Position numbers and translations under genes: made by a program | NCBI GenBank assembly: GCA_005281725.1 | Contig: SSBO01000001.1 | Coordinates: 3,642,399 to 3,706,398 of the forward strand | Length of the DNA: 64,000 nt | Source of the DNA: Wuchereria bancrofti | Taxonomy: Eukaryota; Nematoda; Chromadorea; Rhabditida; Onchocercidae | Direction: 5' to 3' | Notes under the pieces: generated by a model | Databases searched by the model: none | Told to the model about the DNA's origin: nothing | The model's input: only the letters and a program-made list of their open reading frames with translations | In this document: positions 36,767 to 50,200 of the stretch, piece by piece | Layout: each line of letters opens with the position of its first letter | Numbering within the stretch: the stretch's first letter is position 1

Positions 36767-38041
36767 GTCAAAGTATCAGAGTGGTACGCTTTTTACTGAA
36801 GAGAAAATAAAGTTTTCTTAATAAACTCTAAGGAAAGAAATTTAAAAGATATGTGAAAAAGAAAAGGAAACAAACTTTTTAGATAGTGCGAACGACATGG
36901 AGAAGGTGATTTTTTTTCATGCAGAAGTGAGAAGAATTAGTGAAGTTAAAAACCTGTTTAATTCATTTCATAAATTTCATACAGAGGTGAAGAAATACAA
37001 GTACGGTTGCCCATTTCACTTTTTCACTAATTATTCATTGAGATTTGAAAAACAATATTTGGTAAGTAATGAGTAACAAGTATGCTCCTTTACTTTCTCT
37101 GTCAAAATGTGAAATTTTTTCCCGAAATTAAAAAAAATTTCTTCATTTGACGTGCTTGTAAAATTTCATTACCGTATGAAAAAAATTTCATTACTTTTTT
37201 CCTTGTTGTTTACTCTTACATCAGTTATCTCCAGGTAATCTTTTAAATTATAATATTAAGACGGTTTCTGTCTTTTTTTCTCTTGAAAATACTAATTCCC
37301 TCAAAAAAAGACCTTTAGACATGAAGTTTAAAAATACTCGTCCCAACAGAATTTCTTTTATTTTATGCAAATTTCATGCTATACAGTTAATTATAATTAT
37401 ACACTTAATTTTACCTCAGCTAATGAGACAAAAAAGGGATCAAATTTGTGTCTACCATTGATATATTTTGCATTACACTGCGATAACTTGTTTGATCGTT
37501 CAATTGACAGAGACTCAATTAATTGCAGTAACGAAAATTTCCGAAGAAAAAATATTTTCAAAATTTTATCAACACACCTTATAATTGACAACACTGCATA
37601 AGAATGTAAAGCATACCGAAAATTGGCAAAGATTTACGTTTGTTCACAGATAAATAATAATTTGTTCATATAATTATTTTCAAATCTCACATTCGAAAAT
37701 TTCGGACTTATTCATAGGCGCATATGGTCCGCTACATTTATAGTTGAGTAAACTTTTGCATTGGAGTCTCTCCCTTTGTTGCGTTTTTATGAAAAACTGA
37801 ATGAAACTGATTTAAGATGCTATTTAAATCCACAATTTTCTACTAATGACAATTTATTTTACATTGACATTTTTTAGATCTGCTATAGAAAAATGATTTC
37901 ATCACGATCATATTTGTGATCAGTAATATTCCTGAAACTGAAATGTATTCAGAATTTGGAACAATTTGGAAGTAGACGAATGAATTGTTATAATTGCCGG
38001 GAAATGAATGATTTAACGATACCGAATATAAGTGAGCAACT

Positions 38042-38065
38042 GAGGGAGAGAGAGAGAGAGAAGAA
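38042..38065. repeat. GA microsatellite
   Basis: GAGGGAGAGAGAGAGAGAG followed by AAGAAG, about 400 bp upstream of the patched-related start codon. GA tracts can be promoter elements in animals, but here this is only a position-based guess. Confidence 0.7.
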
Positions 38066-38221
38066 GATATAAGAGAAGACGTCGATAATTACGTATAAGT
38101 ACGGTGCACTCAGGTAACGACATTAAAATTATAACCAACCCTTTCGCAATCTTAAAAAGTTATTATCCCAGCACAAATATTAAATTTTGTTGTTGAGCAA
38201 TCAAAACAGCCATACTTCGGA

Positions 38222-38332
38222 AGGTAGTTCGCTGTAGCAAAAGGTAGTGAGATATACTAATTGTTGCCTCTTTCTCTCCGATTCATAAATATGTGTCGAA
38301 TTAGGTATTCGCTGCAGCAGAAGGTAGTGAGT
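38222..38332 (+). repeat. Two imperfect 30-bp direct repeats upstream of the patched-related gene
   Basis: TTCGCTGTAGCAAAAGGTAG (38228 onward) and TTCGCTGCAGCAGAAGGTAG (38308 onward), each preceded by AGGTA and followed by TGAG, are about 80 bp apart. They end about 135 bp before the start codon. They may be paired binding sites or a relic of local duplication. Confidence 0.6.
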
Positions 38333-38467
38333 GGATAGTATACATCCCGATATTCTATGGTTCAAATAATTCCACTTCTAACCTTTAAAATTTTATTGAA
38401 AAGACTTGTTGACTTTAAATTGTGATATCTTCTTATTGATCATTTGCTGAGTCTGGGTGAAACGTCG

Positions 38468-41400
38468 ATGGAAAGTTATGTTCGAGAAGTCGCGGCATTT
38501 TTGGGCGACTCTATCGCACAACGTCCATTCAATTTCGCAGTACTTCCCATTTGTTCCTTCTGCATTTTTTTCATTCCCTTTCTCGATTCATTCAGTCAGC
38601 TTTTTCGGGAACCAAGCGCAATCGGTTCAAGCAAACTTTTCGTACCTCAAAACTCAGCAAGTGAACGCAACAAACATAAGTATATTTTTGAATTTTGAAA
38701 TTCTGAAAATGGAAACTTAGAACTTCGGAGTTTAAAATTTATATTCCCTAAAAACGTGTGAAATAAATTTTTTATTTAATAAGGAAAAAAAAAGAAAGTT
38801 GAAAAATGTATTTCATCTTCAGAATCGAGAAAATATTTCCTCATGGAATATACTATTATGATCGTACATTTCTGTCGCCAAATTTGCGTATTCTCAATTT
38901 TGAAGTATTGTCTGGCTCAATTTACGAACCTCAATTTGTTGAATTTTATCAAAATCTTCGAAATAAATTGGAACTGTTAAGTGTGAGGATATCTTGTTTT
39001 GTTCATAAAATTTGACAGCCATGCTGTTATCTTCTAATGAGGAAAATTGAAGGTGAAGCATAATGATGGTATGATAAGTTATTCCAACCTTTGCTCGAAA
39101 GTATCAGAATATGAACGACACTGTTTTCCTGACTTATTCCTGTTGTCCTACACATATCTGACACTATCACAACCTGTTCAATATCCCATTTGGCACCTTT
39201 CCATATACAAGTCTGTTTATTGCTTAAATAATAGATCGAAATCTTCTCGAACTAATATCTCATATCACAAACTAATCAATAAAAGACAGCTTTTGAACAT
39301 TGTTAATAGAGTTGCAAAAGTTTGTAAAACTGTATTTCACAAAATCTCAGTAAATTTTTAGCACATCTCAGACTATTTTCATGGGCACCACATATGGTGG
39401 TGTACACACCGCAAAACATTCCGGCGTCATTATTTCGGCTCGATGTGTTCGCATGATTTTCGATTTTCCACCACCTTATCATATCACAAAATTCGATGAT
39501 ATCTGGGATAGTTACGTGGAGCGTAACTTGAAATATCCTTCAAATATAAGAATAACAAAGTGGAGCAGTAGCCAATATGAACGAGATATGAAATTGATAG
39601 TAGAACGAACTAGAAGGTAGTTCAGATGAAATTTGTGCATTTCTTTCAAATTATCATTTAATTAATAATGAATTATAAATAAGTTTCAGATTGCTCCCAC
39701 TTTTAGCATTCTGCTTGGTTTCTTTCTGTTGTTTGAGTTCATTCAAGTACGGCTATAACTTGCGTTTCATGTTGATTTCTTTCTATGGCGTCTTGTCCGC
39801 TGGTTGGCTTTAATATTATTTCAGTAAAATGTGCTTTAATATTTTAACAATACTATTGAGAAAAGAACTTAAAAAGTCATTATCAAATGCATTTTCCCAA
39901 AAATTTTGCAAATTAGAAAGTTCCAATTTGTTGAACATGAATCACTGTATTTGCAAACAGTGCTGTGCATATTTTTGTATAAACTAGAATGCAATTTGTG
40001 TCAAAGGTCTTTTTAGGTTAAATTTTTTTAAATAGAGGTAAAGTGGTCATTTTTTTTCTCGCAAAAGGGGGATTTTATTTTTTCTGAAAAAGAGTGAGAG
40101 TGATTTCGACATTGATTGGTTACGCATCAGAAAAGTTTAATTTTTATGGTTTTTTTAGTGTTTCCTCTTTCAACGACAAAAATTAAATTAAATTTTTAGC
40201 ATGCGGACTAGTGACAGCTTTTGGTTTTCTCCATATCATTGGTATACACTTGGTGCAAGTTGCACTTGTCACACCATTTCTCGTCCTTTGTAAGCATTTT
40301 TTAATGTAAAAAAAAAAAATTTCCAATTATTCTTAAGTAAAATCTCTCATAATCTCTACCAAGGAGGCCTGATAAACGATTTCTGAATATTGAATCCTAA
40401 GAAATTCCTTTAAATTTAAACAATATTTTATTTACTGTAGCAATCGGCATTGATGATATGTTCATGATGCTTTCTATTTGGGAACATGCGATTTCCTCAT
40501 CATCCAATGCTGGCATTGATCGTTGTGATCTGATACGAATAACCTTCCGGTTTGTTTTTCTCATTGAAAGCCTCGAAAAAGACTGGATTAGATTATCATA
40601 AGCAACTAAACTAGCCATTCTTATGATGTTCCTGAAATATGGATTTGTATTTCCTAATTTCTAGCTATTTGGTACGTAATATTTTAGTTAGAAGATTTTT
40701 TCTGACTATAAAAGACGAAATTCCTTAAAAAAAGATGATTTCCATCCGTTTTTCAGTGAGGAGTTTGAATATAACACGGTTATGAATTTAATAGAAAAGT
40801 TTTGCAGAGAAAGTATAGTATCGATATTGTTGACTACAATAAGCAATATACTTGTTTTCACGCTTGGTTCACTTTCGCCCTTTCCAATCATTCGGACATT
40901 TTGCATCTATAGCGCTGTTTCACTCTTCGTCGTATTCTTCTTTCAACTCACATTATTCGGCTCTCTACTTGCAACAAAAGCTCCAAATTCTCTTTGCAGT
41001 AGTTTAATTAGTTTTTCAACACAACAAAGCTATTCAGAATCGAGTGGAGAAACTCAGTCATCCAGTATGGTTTAAATATATTGGAACAAATTGTTCTGGA
41101 TGAATGAGAAATTGATTTCTAAAACATCAGTTTTCCAATTAATTTGTTAAGATTAATCCACTTTCTAGTACAATCTGAACGTTTCCAATCTTCATTGCCA
41201 TTGTTGTATGCGACAATTTTCAAAAACAAGTACTTCCTCACATTCATCTGCTTCACCTATATTATCTATCTAATTGGTTCAATCATTATCCTAAACAGAA
41301 AAATAGATATCGGCCTGCAACTTTCTTCACTTTTACCGTTTGATACAGGGTAAGACTTTTTTTGAAATCTGCACTATAACAATATCGAAAGTTTTCGTCC

Positions 41401-43549
41401 ACACTATTCGAGATTCTCGGCAAAAGCGAAGATAATATGATATTCAAAAATAAGTAAGTTATGAAAGATGCGATAATTTGATGCAACATAAAATGATGAC
41501 TAAAAGGTTTCAGCACTTACAAATATTTGAAAATGTATGAAGAGTACTTTTCCCAATACAACACACCACTGGAAATAGTTTTACCAGATGAACTAGATTA
41601 TTTTGATAGCCATTTACAGTGGCGTCTATTTCGTGCTATTGCGATTCTCGAAAATACTAATTATACAACGAAACCAACTTTCTGGCTTCCAGTATTTCTA
41701 GATTTTTTAGGGTAATTTTCTGAATTTATTATTTGATATATTTCCGTCTTCTGAGCTCTTTTTGTTCATCAGCTTAAATAATACTAATGGAAAGGATAAA
41801 ATAGGTTGCAGCATAAATTGTAGAATTCTAGGAATAAAAACAATACTGAAGGATTTGTCGTCAATTCAACTTCGTTTCACGAAAACATGATACGTTTTCT
41901 GCAACATCCGGCATACAGGTTTTTGACTATTGAGATAACCAAAATTTTTTGTTTAACATCAATCATAATTGATTATTGTTTCTGAAATTGAAATTATTAA
42001 TCAGTATAAGGGAACAAATTGCAACTTCGCTAAAAGCGTTTGCAGTCAAATTTAAAATTCGAATTTGAATACTTTTTTTAATCCTTTCATATAGCATCTT
42101 GTTCATAATCACATTCAATATTTCAGGCATTTTGCTGGGGATATAGTTTTTGAAGGCTTATTAATCAGATATAGTAGACTTCATATGCCACTTTTCAATA
42201 TCACTCGTTTGAACAGGTAGATAGACTCTCACTTATGTATAATAAAGCGTAACTGATTCATATTTTGAAAAGAATTCAATGAAATTAGAATGGAGCATTT
42301 AAGGAGAAACGCAATGCATTTGATAATGAACAAAGTGAAAATAGCCGAGAAGCATTACTCAATACGATTTCTTACCTATCATGTAATGTACGATTTGGCA
42401 GAACAAGATGATTTAGTACCACACTTACTCTTCACCAATGTTCTTTTAGCAGGTTCTATGTTAAGTGTTTTCTTGTTTTTAATTTCGACATTTTATAAGA
42501 AATTAGTATTTATATTCGTGCTATAAGAATTATTTTGGCGGCACTGCTCAAGTCAGATCATGACCGCATGATTAACGTGAAATGAGCAAATATTTACCTT
42601 AAAATATCGATTGAGAATGTCGATTAAAGAATAAACTAACGACAGTACTCAGAATGCTGTTTAACTTCGATGAATCATTCCTCAGTTAGCTACTATCAAC
42701 AACTATTGAGTAATACTTGCAGGGATGGCTTCAATTTGCACTATCCTACTGTTAACGCCATCAGTGATGAATTGTATCCTCATAACCTGGGCTACATTTA
42801 GCATCAATTTCGGTGTATTTGCATTGCTGAATGTTTGTGGAACTCATTTGGACATAATATCTACCATTGTTATACTTTTAAGTATAGGTTATTCCGTCGA
42901 CTATTCTTCCCACATACTTGCACATTTCTATCATTTCAAAAGCCATTCAAAAGATCCAATTGGTAATTAATCTCCTTAAGTCTTAAAACTTTTTAAAATT
43001 TTGTCGTGAATGTAAATAGACCAGTAAACCATGTTTGTCAATTAAACTTCAGGAGGTACTTTAAGTGTTGTCTGCTGGCCAGTTGTTCAAGCATCGGTTT
43101 CTACGATAATTGGTGTGATATGTATATCGCCTGTTAAAGTCTGTCTACTTTTGCATTTTTTGATAACAACAAATTTCTTTGTTTTGTTAAAGATGGAATA
43201 TGTACAAAGCGAGCAGATAGTTGGACTACAGTCTCACTTTACATACTAGAATCAAGAAAGGATGATTGGTTGCAACCTAGCAATAACTTCAATAAGGTTA
43301 TTTCAGGGTTATATCGTTAGAACATTCACTCATGGTGTATTATTTGTTTGCTGCATTGGTTTGTATCACAGTATCATGGTATTACCTGCTTTCCTCTCCA
43401 TTAATGCTTATGGGTATAAAATTTCGTTTCATTTCAATTCATGTCGCTTTTATGGTAATTTATCTTTTGCTGAATGCAATAAATTTCTAAAAGGTTTTAT
43501 TTTCAGGCCCAAACTGTTTTTTTTTTCGGCAACATCAATATGTCGTTGA
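38468..43549 (+). CDS. Patched-related (PTR) sterol-sensing-domain transporter
   Basis: RND-type membrane protein of the patched-related family, expanded in nematodes, with roles in cuticle, moulting and lipid handling. About 15 exons. It starts MESYVREVAAFLGDSIAQRP, then the first membrane segment and SSKLFVPQNSASERNK. The first extracellular loop includes IEKIFPHGIYYYDRTFL and FMGTTYGGVHTAKHSGVIIS. The sterol-sensing domain spans about 39690-41070: FGFLHIIGIHLVQVALVTPF, IGIDDMFMMLSIWEH (the paired acidic residues in transmembrane 4), and LTTISNILVFTLGSLSPFPI. The second half has GSIIILNRKIDIGLQLSSLL, a long loop, then ILLSIGYSVDYSSHILAHFY with the matching acidic residue of transmembrane 10, and GVLFVCCIGLYHSIMVLPAF. 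The short cytoplasmic tail ends with TGA at 43549. The ATG at 38468 precedes the conserved N-terminus directly. The assignment to family is strong; which nematode ptr gene it corresponds to is not determined. Confidence 0.9.
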
Positions 43550-44225
43550 AAGTAAATGCTAATTCATCTCACAATAAACAATAAAATCATGAAACAGCAA
43601 TAAATTCTTTTGCAAACAGTATCAAGGCAGTTCTATTAATCGAGTAATTAAAGCAGTGCAATAAATGACAAAATTTGACAAGTTATAAAATATCATAAAA
43701 CAAAGATAGTTGATGGGAGAGAGAAAGGGAAAGAGAGAAAGTAAGCCAACCTTTTAAGAGTCTAGTTGCAAGTAGGCTTTTAATATAAAATTAAAACCAA
43801 ACGCACGCAATATACAGTGGTCAGAAACATAAATAATGAGCAAAAAAAATATGCGAATGATCAACCTGGAAGCCTAAATGTTTCTAAAAAGATTGAAAAA
43901 AAATAATACTTCTAGCAATTTTAAGAACTGTGACCATTTGTAAAATTTATGCAAAACTTCTTCATTATTTTGGGCGTTAAGATTATACGGCCTATTTATA
44001 AAGAAACACAAAGTGGCATAGACAGAAAAATGACACAAAACTATGGGAGGAACAACATCAGCAAATTATAACACATCAAATGAAGAGAGATAAAAAGAAA
44101 CCTGTCTTTCTCTCTTTACTCAAATTTGGTAAAAATTCTAAGAAAAGGCTTTTCAACGTATCAAATAAAAAGAAAAATTCCAAATGAAGGAAAAACCTCA
44201 GAAAAATATAAAAAACAGGTGAAAT
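43550..44225. other. Convergent gap between the patched-related gene and ten-1
   Basis: Both 3' untranslated regions fall here. Several AATAAA motifs at about 43574-43606 suit polyadenylation of the plus-strand gene. A purine-rich stretch (GAGAGAGAAAGGGAAAGAGAG) lies near 43720. No coding sequence was recognised. Confidence 0.6.
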
Positions 44226-47200
44226 TCAAGCAGCTACCCTTTGAAATGTCCATAAATAAGTGTTCCAAAGGACAGGCACCGACTTACGTGGACGAAACTT
44301 AAGTTCATAACCACTTACAAGCCCTTCTAAGTGCAACTGTGACAATTCGGATTTGGTCCATGAATGTCGAGTAATGGTACCGTAACGAGCACGTTCTACT
44401 TCATCGTTCCAAATTATTTTACCAATTTCGAGAGTCTGTTGACGAATTAATTCAGATCTAATAGCTTCCTAAAATAAGGTAAAGTTATGAATATAAATTT
44501 TTTTCAGCTTCACCGTATTTCAAAAGACATATGTAAAATCCGTATTTCGAGATTCTAATTTCTAAAATATGCTTTCAAGATAATAACAAAAAAAATTAGT
44601 CTAAAATTGCAAAAGTTTTAGCTATGCTAATGAAATAGAAATTCTTAAACATACCGAATCACTGCTGTAATGAAATATGAGTTGAGTATTTCCAGCATGG
44701 AGTGTTAACTGCTGGTTAAAGTTTGAAATATTGAAAAATCCTGCCAGTTCTTCCAGTGGGATTTTATCGGAAGTTACGTTTGTGACAAAATGAATCTAAA
44801 GTCGATAAGCATAAAAGTTATGAATTGATAAGCCAGCTCCTTATTAAAAACTGAGAAAAAGAGTCAAAAACAAGTCTTTTAAAGCTTACTTGCACAAGCT
44901 CTCCCGATGAATGCATATTCATAATATTCAGGAAGGAGCTGCCATCTAGCAGTATCCTCAAGGCATTCAATTTTTCGTCTTCTTTCAAAGAGTGCCCAAT
45001 CACTTCAAACTGAAATCTGAGACTACAGTACGAACCTTAATATACTGATATTTCAAACTACACCGCCCAGTTTGAAGTACCAGCATTATATACTGCCACT
45101 AAGTTTAACAAGGAATAAATCCGCAAAAAGAGGATTTTCAACAATCTTTCAATCATATCCACAGCCCTTCTCTCAACCGTTTTACAAATCTATTCGGGAA
45201 ACGATCACTAAAACAAAATAGAATAAACATAAATACACATAATTAATCAAGATTAAAATATGAAGCAGATCAAAATACTGCTGTACCTATATAAAATCTG
45301 TCTAAATGTTTTGATAATGGCAAAAGCCAATTTCAAAGCCTTATCACGGTTTAAATATTCCGTGGCCCTCTCCAAATTCCTCTAACAATGCACTATATGA
45401 CGACACAACAGATGTTAAGGGTTGACAGTCGAAATGATCCAAATCACTGATAGATGTAACCCAAATGAAGTCGCACCTTTTAAAGATATGAATATGTTTT
45501 AGTGATGATTTAGTCAAGTGTGCTATAATAAGCATTACACACATACCTTATCTGATGGGCGTTTTATAAATGTCAATCCACGAAAACCAAGTGAGTCGCT
45601 GGAGCTGTATGATGGCTTATCGAAGAGGACGAAAAGTGGAGGATGAGAAAATGGTAGGAGTACAGGTGGTGTGGCAGTAAGAAACTGTTTGAAATGCTTC
45701 ACCTTATGAATCAATGAGCAAAATAATGAAGAGAGAACGTGAGTGGCGCTAATTGTACATAGGCTATCAGGTAGTTGCAGTAATTTCTTAAGACCGTCAT
45801 TTTGGATGGGATTCGGAGCAGAAGGGAGCGCTTGTGAAAGAGAAAATCCACACATTTCCATCCATCTTTCGAGATCTGGAAATTTTCAGTTAATCGAAAG
45901 CGATTCAATTTTAAAAACCCCAGTACTTCTTATTCTTTAGCTGCTAAACTTAATTTATTGTTCAAATCTATCAGATCCCTCAAGTTAGTGAATCAGAAAA
46001 TTTGGGCGATTCCAATCATTTAAACTAAAACTATTTGGTAATAGCTATTCATCAGAAATAGATCGCTTGCTATTGAGAGTAAGAAATCAGAAATAGAATT
46101 CGGGTAGCAACCGTTACCAATTGGGAAATGTCGCAGCAAATTCGATTCAGTTGGTACTGCACGAAAAGGATCACTTTCATATTCAGGAGCAAAAATATCC
46201 ATTGGTGAAGTGACATAGGAAATGGAAATGGACATGAAACGCCCCACAAATGTATCATATGGCCGTGCTTCTGGTCCCAGAATTACAATGCCAGTAAGCG
46301 GATCATCGAATTGGTGACGATAGCCAAGTGGGAAATAGAAACTATCATTACTGTCCACAATGGTTGCACCAAGAGGATTACGAACAATTTCCTTCACCAT
46401 AGTACCATCCGATGCAAATATGAAACGAACAGAACCATCAATATCCACAAACAAAGCATGATATTTATCACCACGGTAGAAAGCAAATGGGACATCTCGA
46501 TCGTCATATAAAATAGTTGATGGTGTTTCGTTTGTCCTGTAAATTAATAGCTGGTTCTGTTCTGATCTTGGGATGAAATTTGACCCCGATTTGTAGAAAT
46601 TAAAGTTTATCATGCGAGTCAAACGATCACAATTATCTAGCACGTGCTTTCTTTATAACTTAATAAGTAGAATATAATTATAGGATGAATAATAGTGTCA
46701 TGGTTTTAATCGCGAAACTCTAAAATATTATATAAGAGTAGAAAATAAGGGTCATTATATGAAATATATTATATGAAATTTTGCAAATAATGTTTATACC
46801 TTGAACCCTTTGTTTCCAATCTTACGTTTAGACTGTAAATCTTTTTATATATTGTTTACACGGTATCAACTCCTTATTTAGTTGACCTCATTGTTCCGTC
46901 GTCCCTAATTGTAAATCATGTTTGAATCTATGAGTTAACAACTTTTGCTCAACTGACCTCTTTTGCGGCTTATCAACTAGTAATTAGATTTGATTTTAAA
47001 TCAGTTCAACAACTTGCTCTTTGATAGACTGATTTCACTTTCGATAAGCCAACTTTTTATTGGTAAATTGTGTACTTTGTTTATGCATACTGCTTGCTAT
47101 ATAAGGAAGTCACTCATGTTCAATTAGAGTGTGTGTTTTTTACCAGGAACCAGAAGAGTTCATCCAAGAAGCAGTTCGACCACCTATAGAGATTTCTACT

Positions 47201-50200
47201 ACTTGTACCTCAATTCTTATCTGTTATTGTACTATTGTTTTTGTTGATAAAGGAATTATTATATTCCAGTGCTATCCCACATATTAAAACCTATAGCCAA
47301 TAATCTCCCCGAGAAATCCTTAAATAAAAAATATAAAGAATATATAATAAAAGTAAACCTCTCCCAAAATAATTTTTAAATCTTCATCGACAAAGTGTTA
47401 AATGAGAATTTTTAAATAAATGAATCTCCAGTTTCAGAAACAATCTCTTTTGATTCGCAACTGACGCAGAAATACCGAGACTTACAAGACGAAATGTGTT
47501 AAGAGATATGGTCGATCAGGTATTGCATAAAAGAAGCGCTGGAGTTGCTTGTCACCCACTCTTCTCCAAATTATACGTGAGCGATCGTCATAACCGTATT
47601 CAACATCCATCAAGCCTGGCTGATAGATACGATGCACTCGACCATAGACATCGTATTCGAAGTACACATTACCACGACTTCGCGTCCAACCATTCGCATT
47701 CACCGTATAGTCTACCTTCAACGATAATTATTCGAATTTCTTATGACTCTACAGAATGCGCAAAACTTCAACTTTTACTAATCCATAAATAACAGACCTG
47801 ATCTGCATTTTTCAACTTTCCACTGGAAAATGATATTTTTGCATCATTGATAGCCTTTAGTCGTCCATCTAAATCGTAATGAAGTGTCCATCGACGATCA
47901 TCTGCTTCACCAATTGTATACTGTACCAACTGTAACATTGATGCGATTAAACTTTATTTATAATAATATTTGAAAAATTAAAAACAAAATTAAAAATTAG
48001 AAAAAATACAAGAGTCAATAAAGTCAAAACTTTTGCAAATTTCCACATGATAAAAAATTAAATAAAATTATGCAATCAGTACCTGTCCATCCATGTTGAA
48101 TGTTCGTTTTTCGGTTGGCCGTTTCTCCCCAATAATGATCCAGTCAACGGCTTCAACCCAACCAAGAGAATGTCGTGTCACCCTCATCTCCACAACTTTC
48201 AGCTCGTTAATCATCAACTTTCGCATAATTTCCTCATTCGCACTATTACAGAAAATTTCCATCACTAACTGGAAGTATTTTCTGATCAAGGAAGTTCCTT
48301 TAACTCCAAAAAAATCTTTAATATATTCATATTCCGATAATTTCATCTTGCGCAAAAATCAACGATATGATATTGCATAAATATCCACATAATAATTTTG
48401 GAAGAGCGCAAATCTGAATAAATTACCGTTTCACCCATTATTCTACGTGTGTATAAATCATATAAGAAGACAAAATTATTCAATTTTGTTAAGCGCCCTT
48501 GTCGAGAATCATATTGATATTTTTGTGGTTGCAAACGCACAGCATTATAAATAATTGTTATTGCTATTAATCGGAAAAAATCATCATATTCGTACAAAAA
48601 CTCAACCAAACTTTCGCCAAAACGACTGCAAGAAATTTTATCAAATCATCATAAAAATCACAAAAACAGACTTTGCATCAAAAAAAATTTACTATCCCGA
48701 ATGATGGATAATGGCTAAACAGTAAGAAGTTTTCATGCAGTACTTTTACTATTTGTTTTATGAAAAAATAACATTCCTAAAACTCTTATGTGTTCAATTA
48801 GTAGAAAATGAGTAATAATTACCGATTTGAATGGGTGACAGCCATATGCGCTTCACGAACAATAGACTGTATCACACCTTGCCACTGATATGTCCTCTTC
48901 AGAAAACTGCTGCTAACTTCCTGCAATAGAAGTCACACCAAAATTTAAAGAATTGTCGCGGGGAGAGAGAATGAATTTTTCTTCCTCAAAATTTGTTCTA
49001 TATATATATATATATATTTCTTGATTTCACTAAGAAATGTTGGTTATCGAAATCACATTAATTCAAAATCCTGAAGACAACCTGCAAGTTTCCATTTGGT
49101 CCTCCATATTTGAAGAAGATATCTTCGGCATCTGAAGTTATTTGCATCACTCTTCCATATATATCACGTGTCACAGTTAATGAATGCAACCGATCCGGCG
49201 TCCGATAATCCAGCAACCATCCGTCATCGTTCAGGCAAGCGACGTAGGATGCATTGGAAAATAAAACGGTACGCTGTCGACAAACTCGATCAAAGATGGC
49301 ATACTGCATGAAGTGATGCACGATACCAGCTGGGGTTTTCAGAAAAGTGATACCGCCAACACGATCCGTACGCCAGCGGTATTTTTCTCCAGATGGCATT
49401 TGTACAATTGAAGGAATTAACTGGTTTTCCTTTTGATAAAAGAATTTCCTACAAATTTTCATCACTTTATGATCATAGGTTTTAAAAATTTTCCAGTACC
49501 AATTCAAAACTTGTGAATGGAAAAAATCTGAGCGGATGAGGAAAACTTACCGCTCAAGGTAGCTGGCACCTCCTGTCACTGCCGACATCAAGATAATTCG
49601 ATTTAATCGATCGTATTCAAAAACAGTGGTTAAAGCTCCCCAAGCTATTTGACTTGGCCTTCCCAACGAATCGTGCATAATTTTCATGGCATCTATATGA
49701 GGTTGTTCATGTGGCGTCAGTGGAATAAAAGAGGTAATTTGACCAGCATCGTTATATTGGACAGTGAGTACTTCTTCATCAAGACTATTTCGTACAGTAT
49801 CTTGTCTGTTATCACAGTCGTATTCAATTGTGAACACATTACGTCCATTGATCTGAAATTTTGAAAAGGTGCTGATTTATTGGATATGTACAGAACTTCA
49901 TATGCAATAATAGAAAGTGAGGACAGACCGAATCTCGAGATGACCTTGAGAATTAGAATTAAACGAGCCATTCAAAATCTTTTTCTATTTTTGTTCTTGC
50001 CAACACAGTCACAAAGACAAATTAATAAAAAATTTAAACACGTAAAAAATTTACTAAAATCTTTGTAAATAGAATTGTGAAAGCGATTTTCTGTGACAAA
50101 GAGTAAGCAAAATTATGCACCAAAGCATTAGAAATGAAACATATGGAAAGTTACATCAAGTACACTACTGATAAATTCAAGTTGGAAGTTCAACGAGCTT

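Larger units (their letters stand above)
36767..38467. other. Divergent promoter region between the NRF-like and patched-related genes
   Basis: Non-coding, AT-rich. Overlapping opposed frames near 37365-37601 have no motif. At 38042-38065 there is a GA-rich tract, and two imperfect 30-bp repeats occur at 38222-38252 and 38303-38332. The starts of both flanking genes face away from each other, so regulatory DNA of both is expected here. Confidence 0.55.

Noticed and set aside
40397..40618. Minus-strand frame of 73 codons
   Set aside because: Antisense of the patched-related exon encoding IGIDDMFMMLSIWEH.
48068..48380. Opposed open frames on both strands
   Set aside because: The minus frame includes a ten-1 YD-repeat exon; the plus frame is its shadow.
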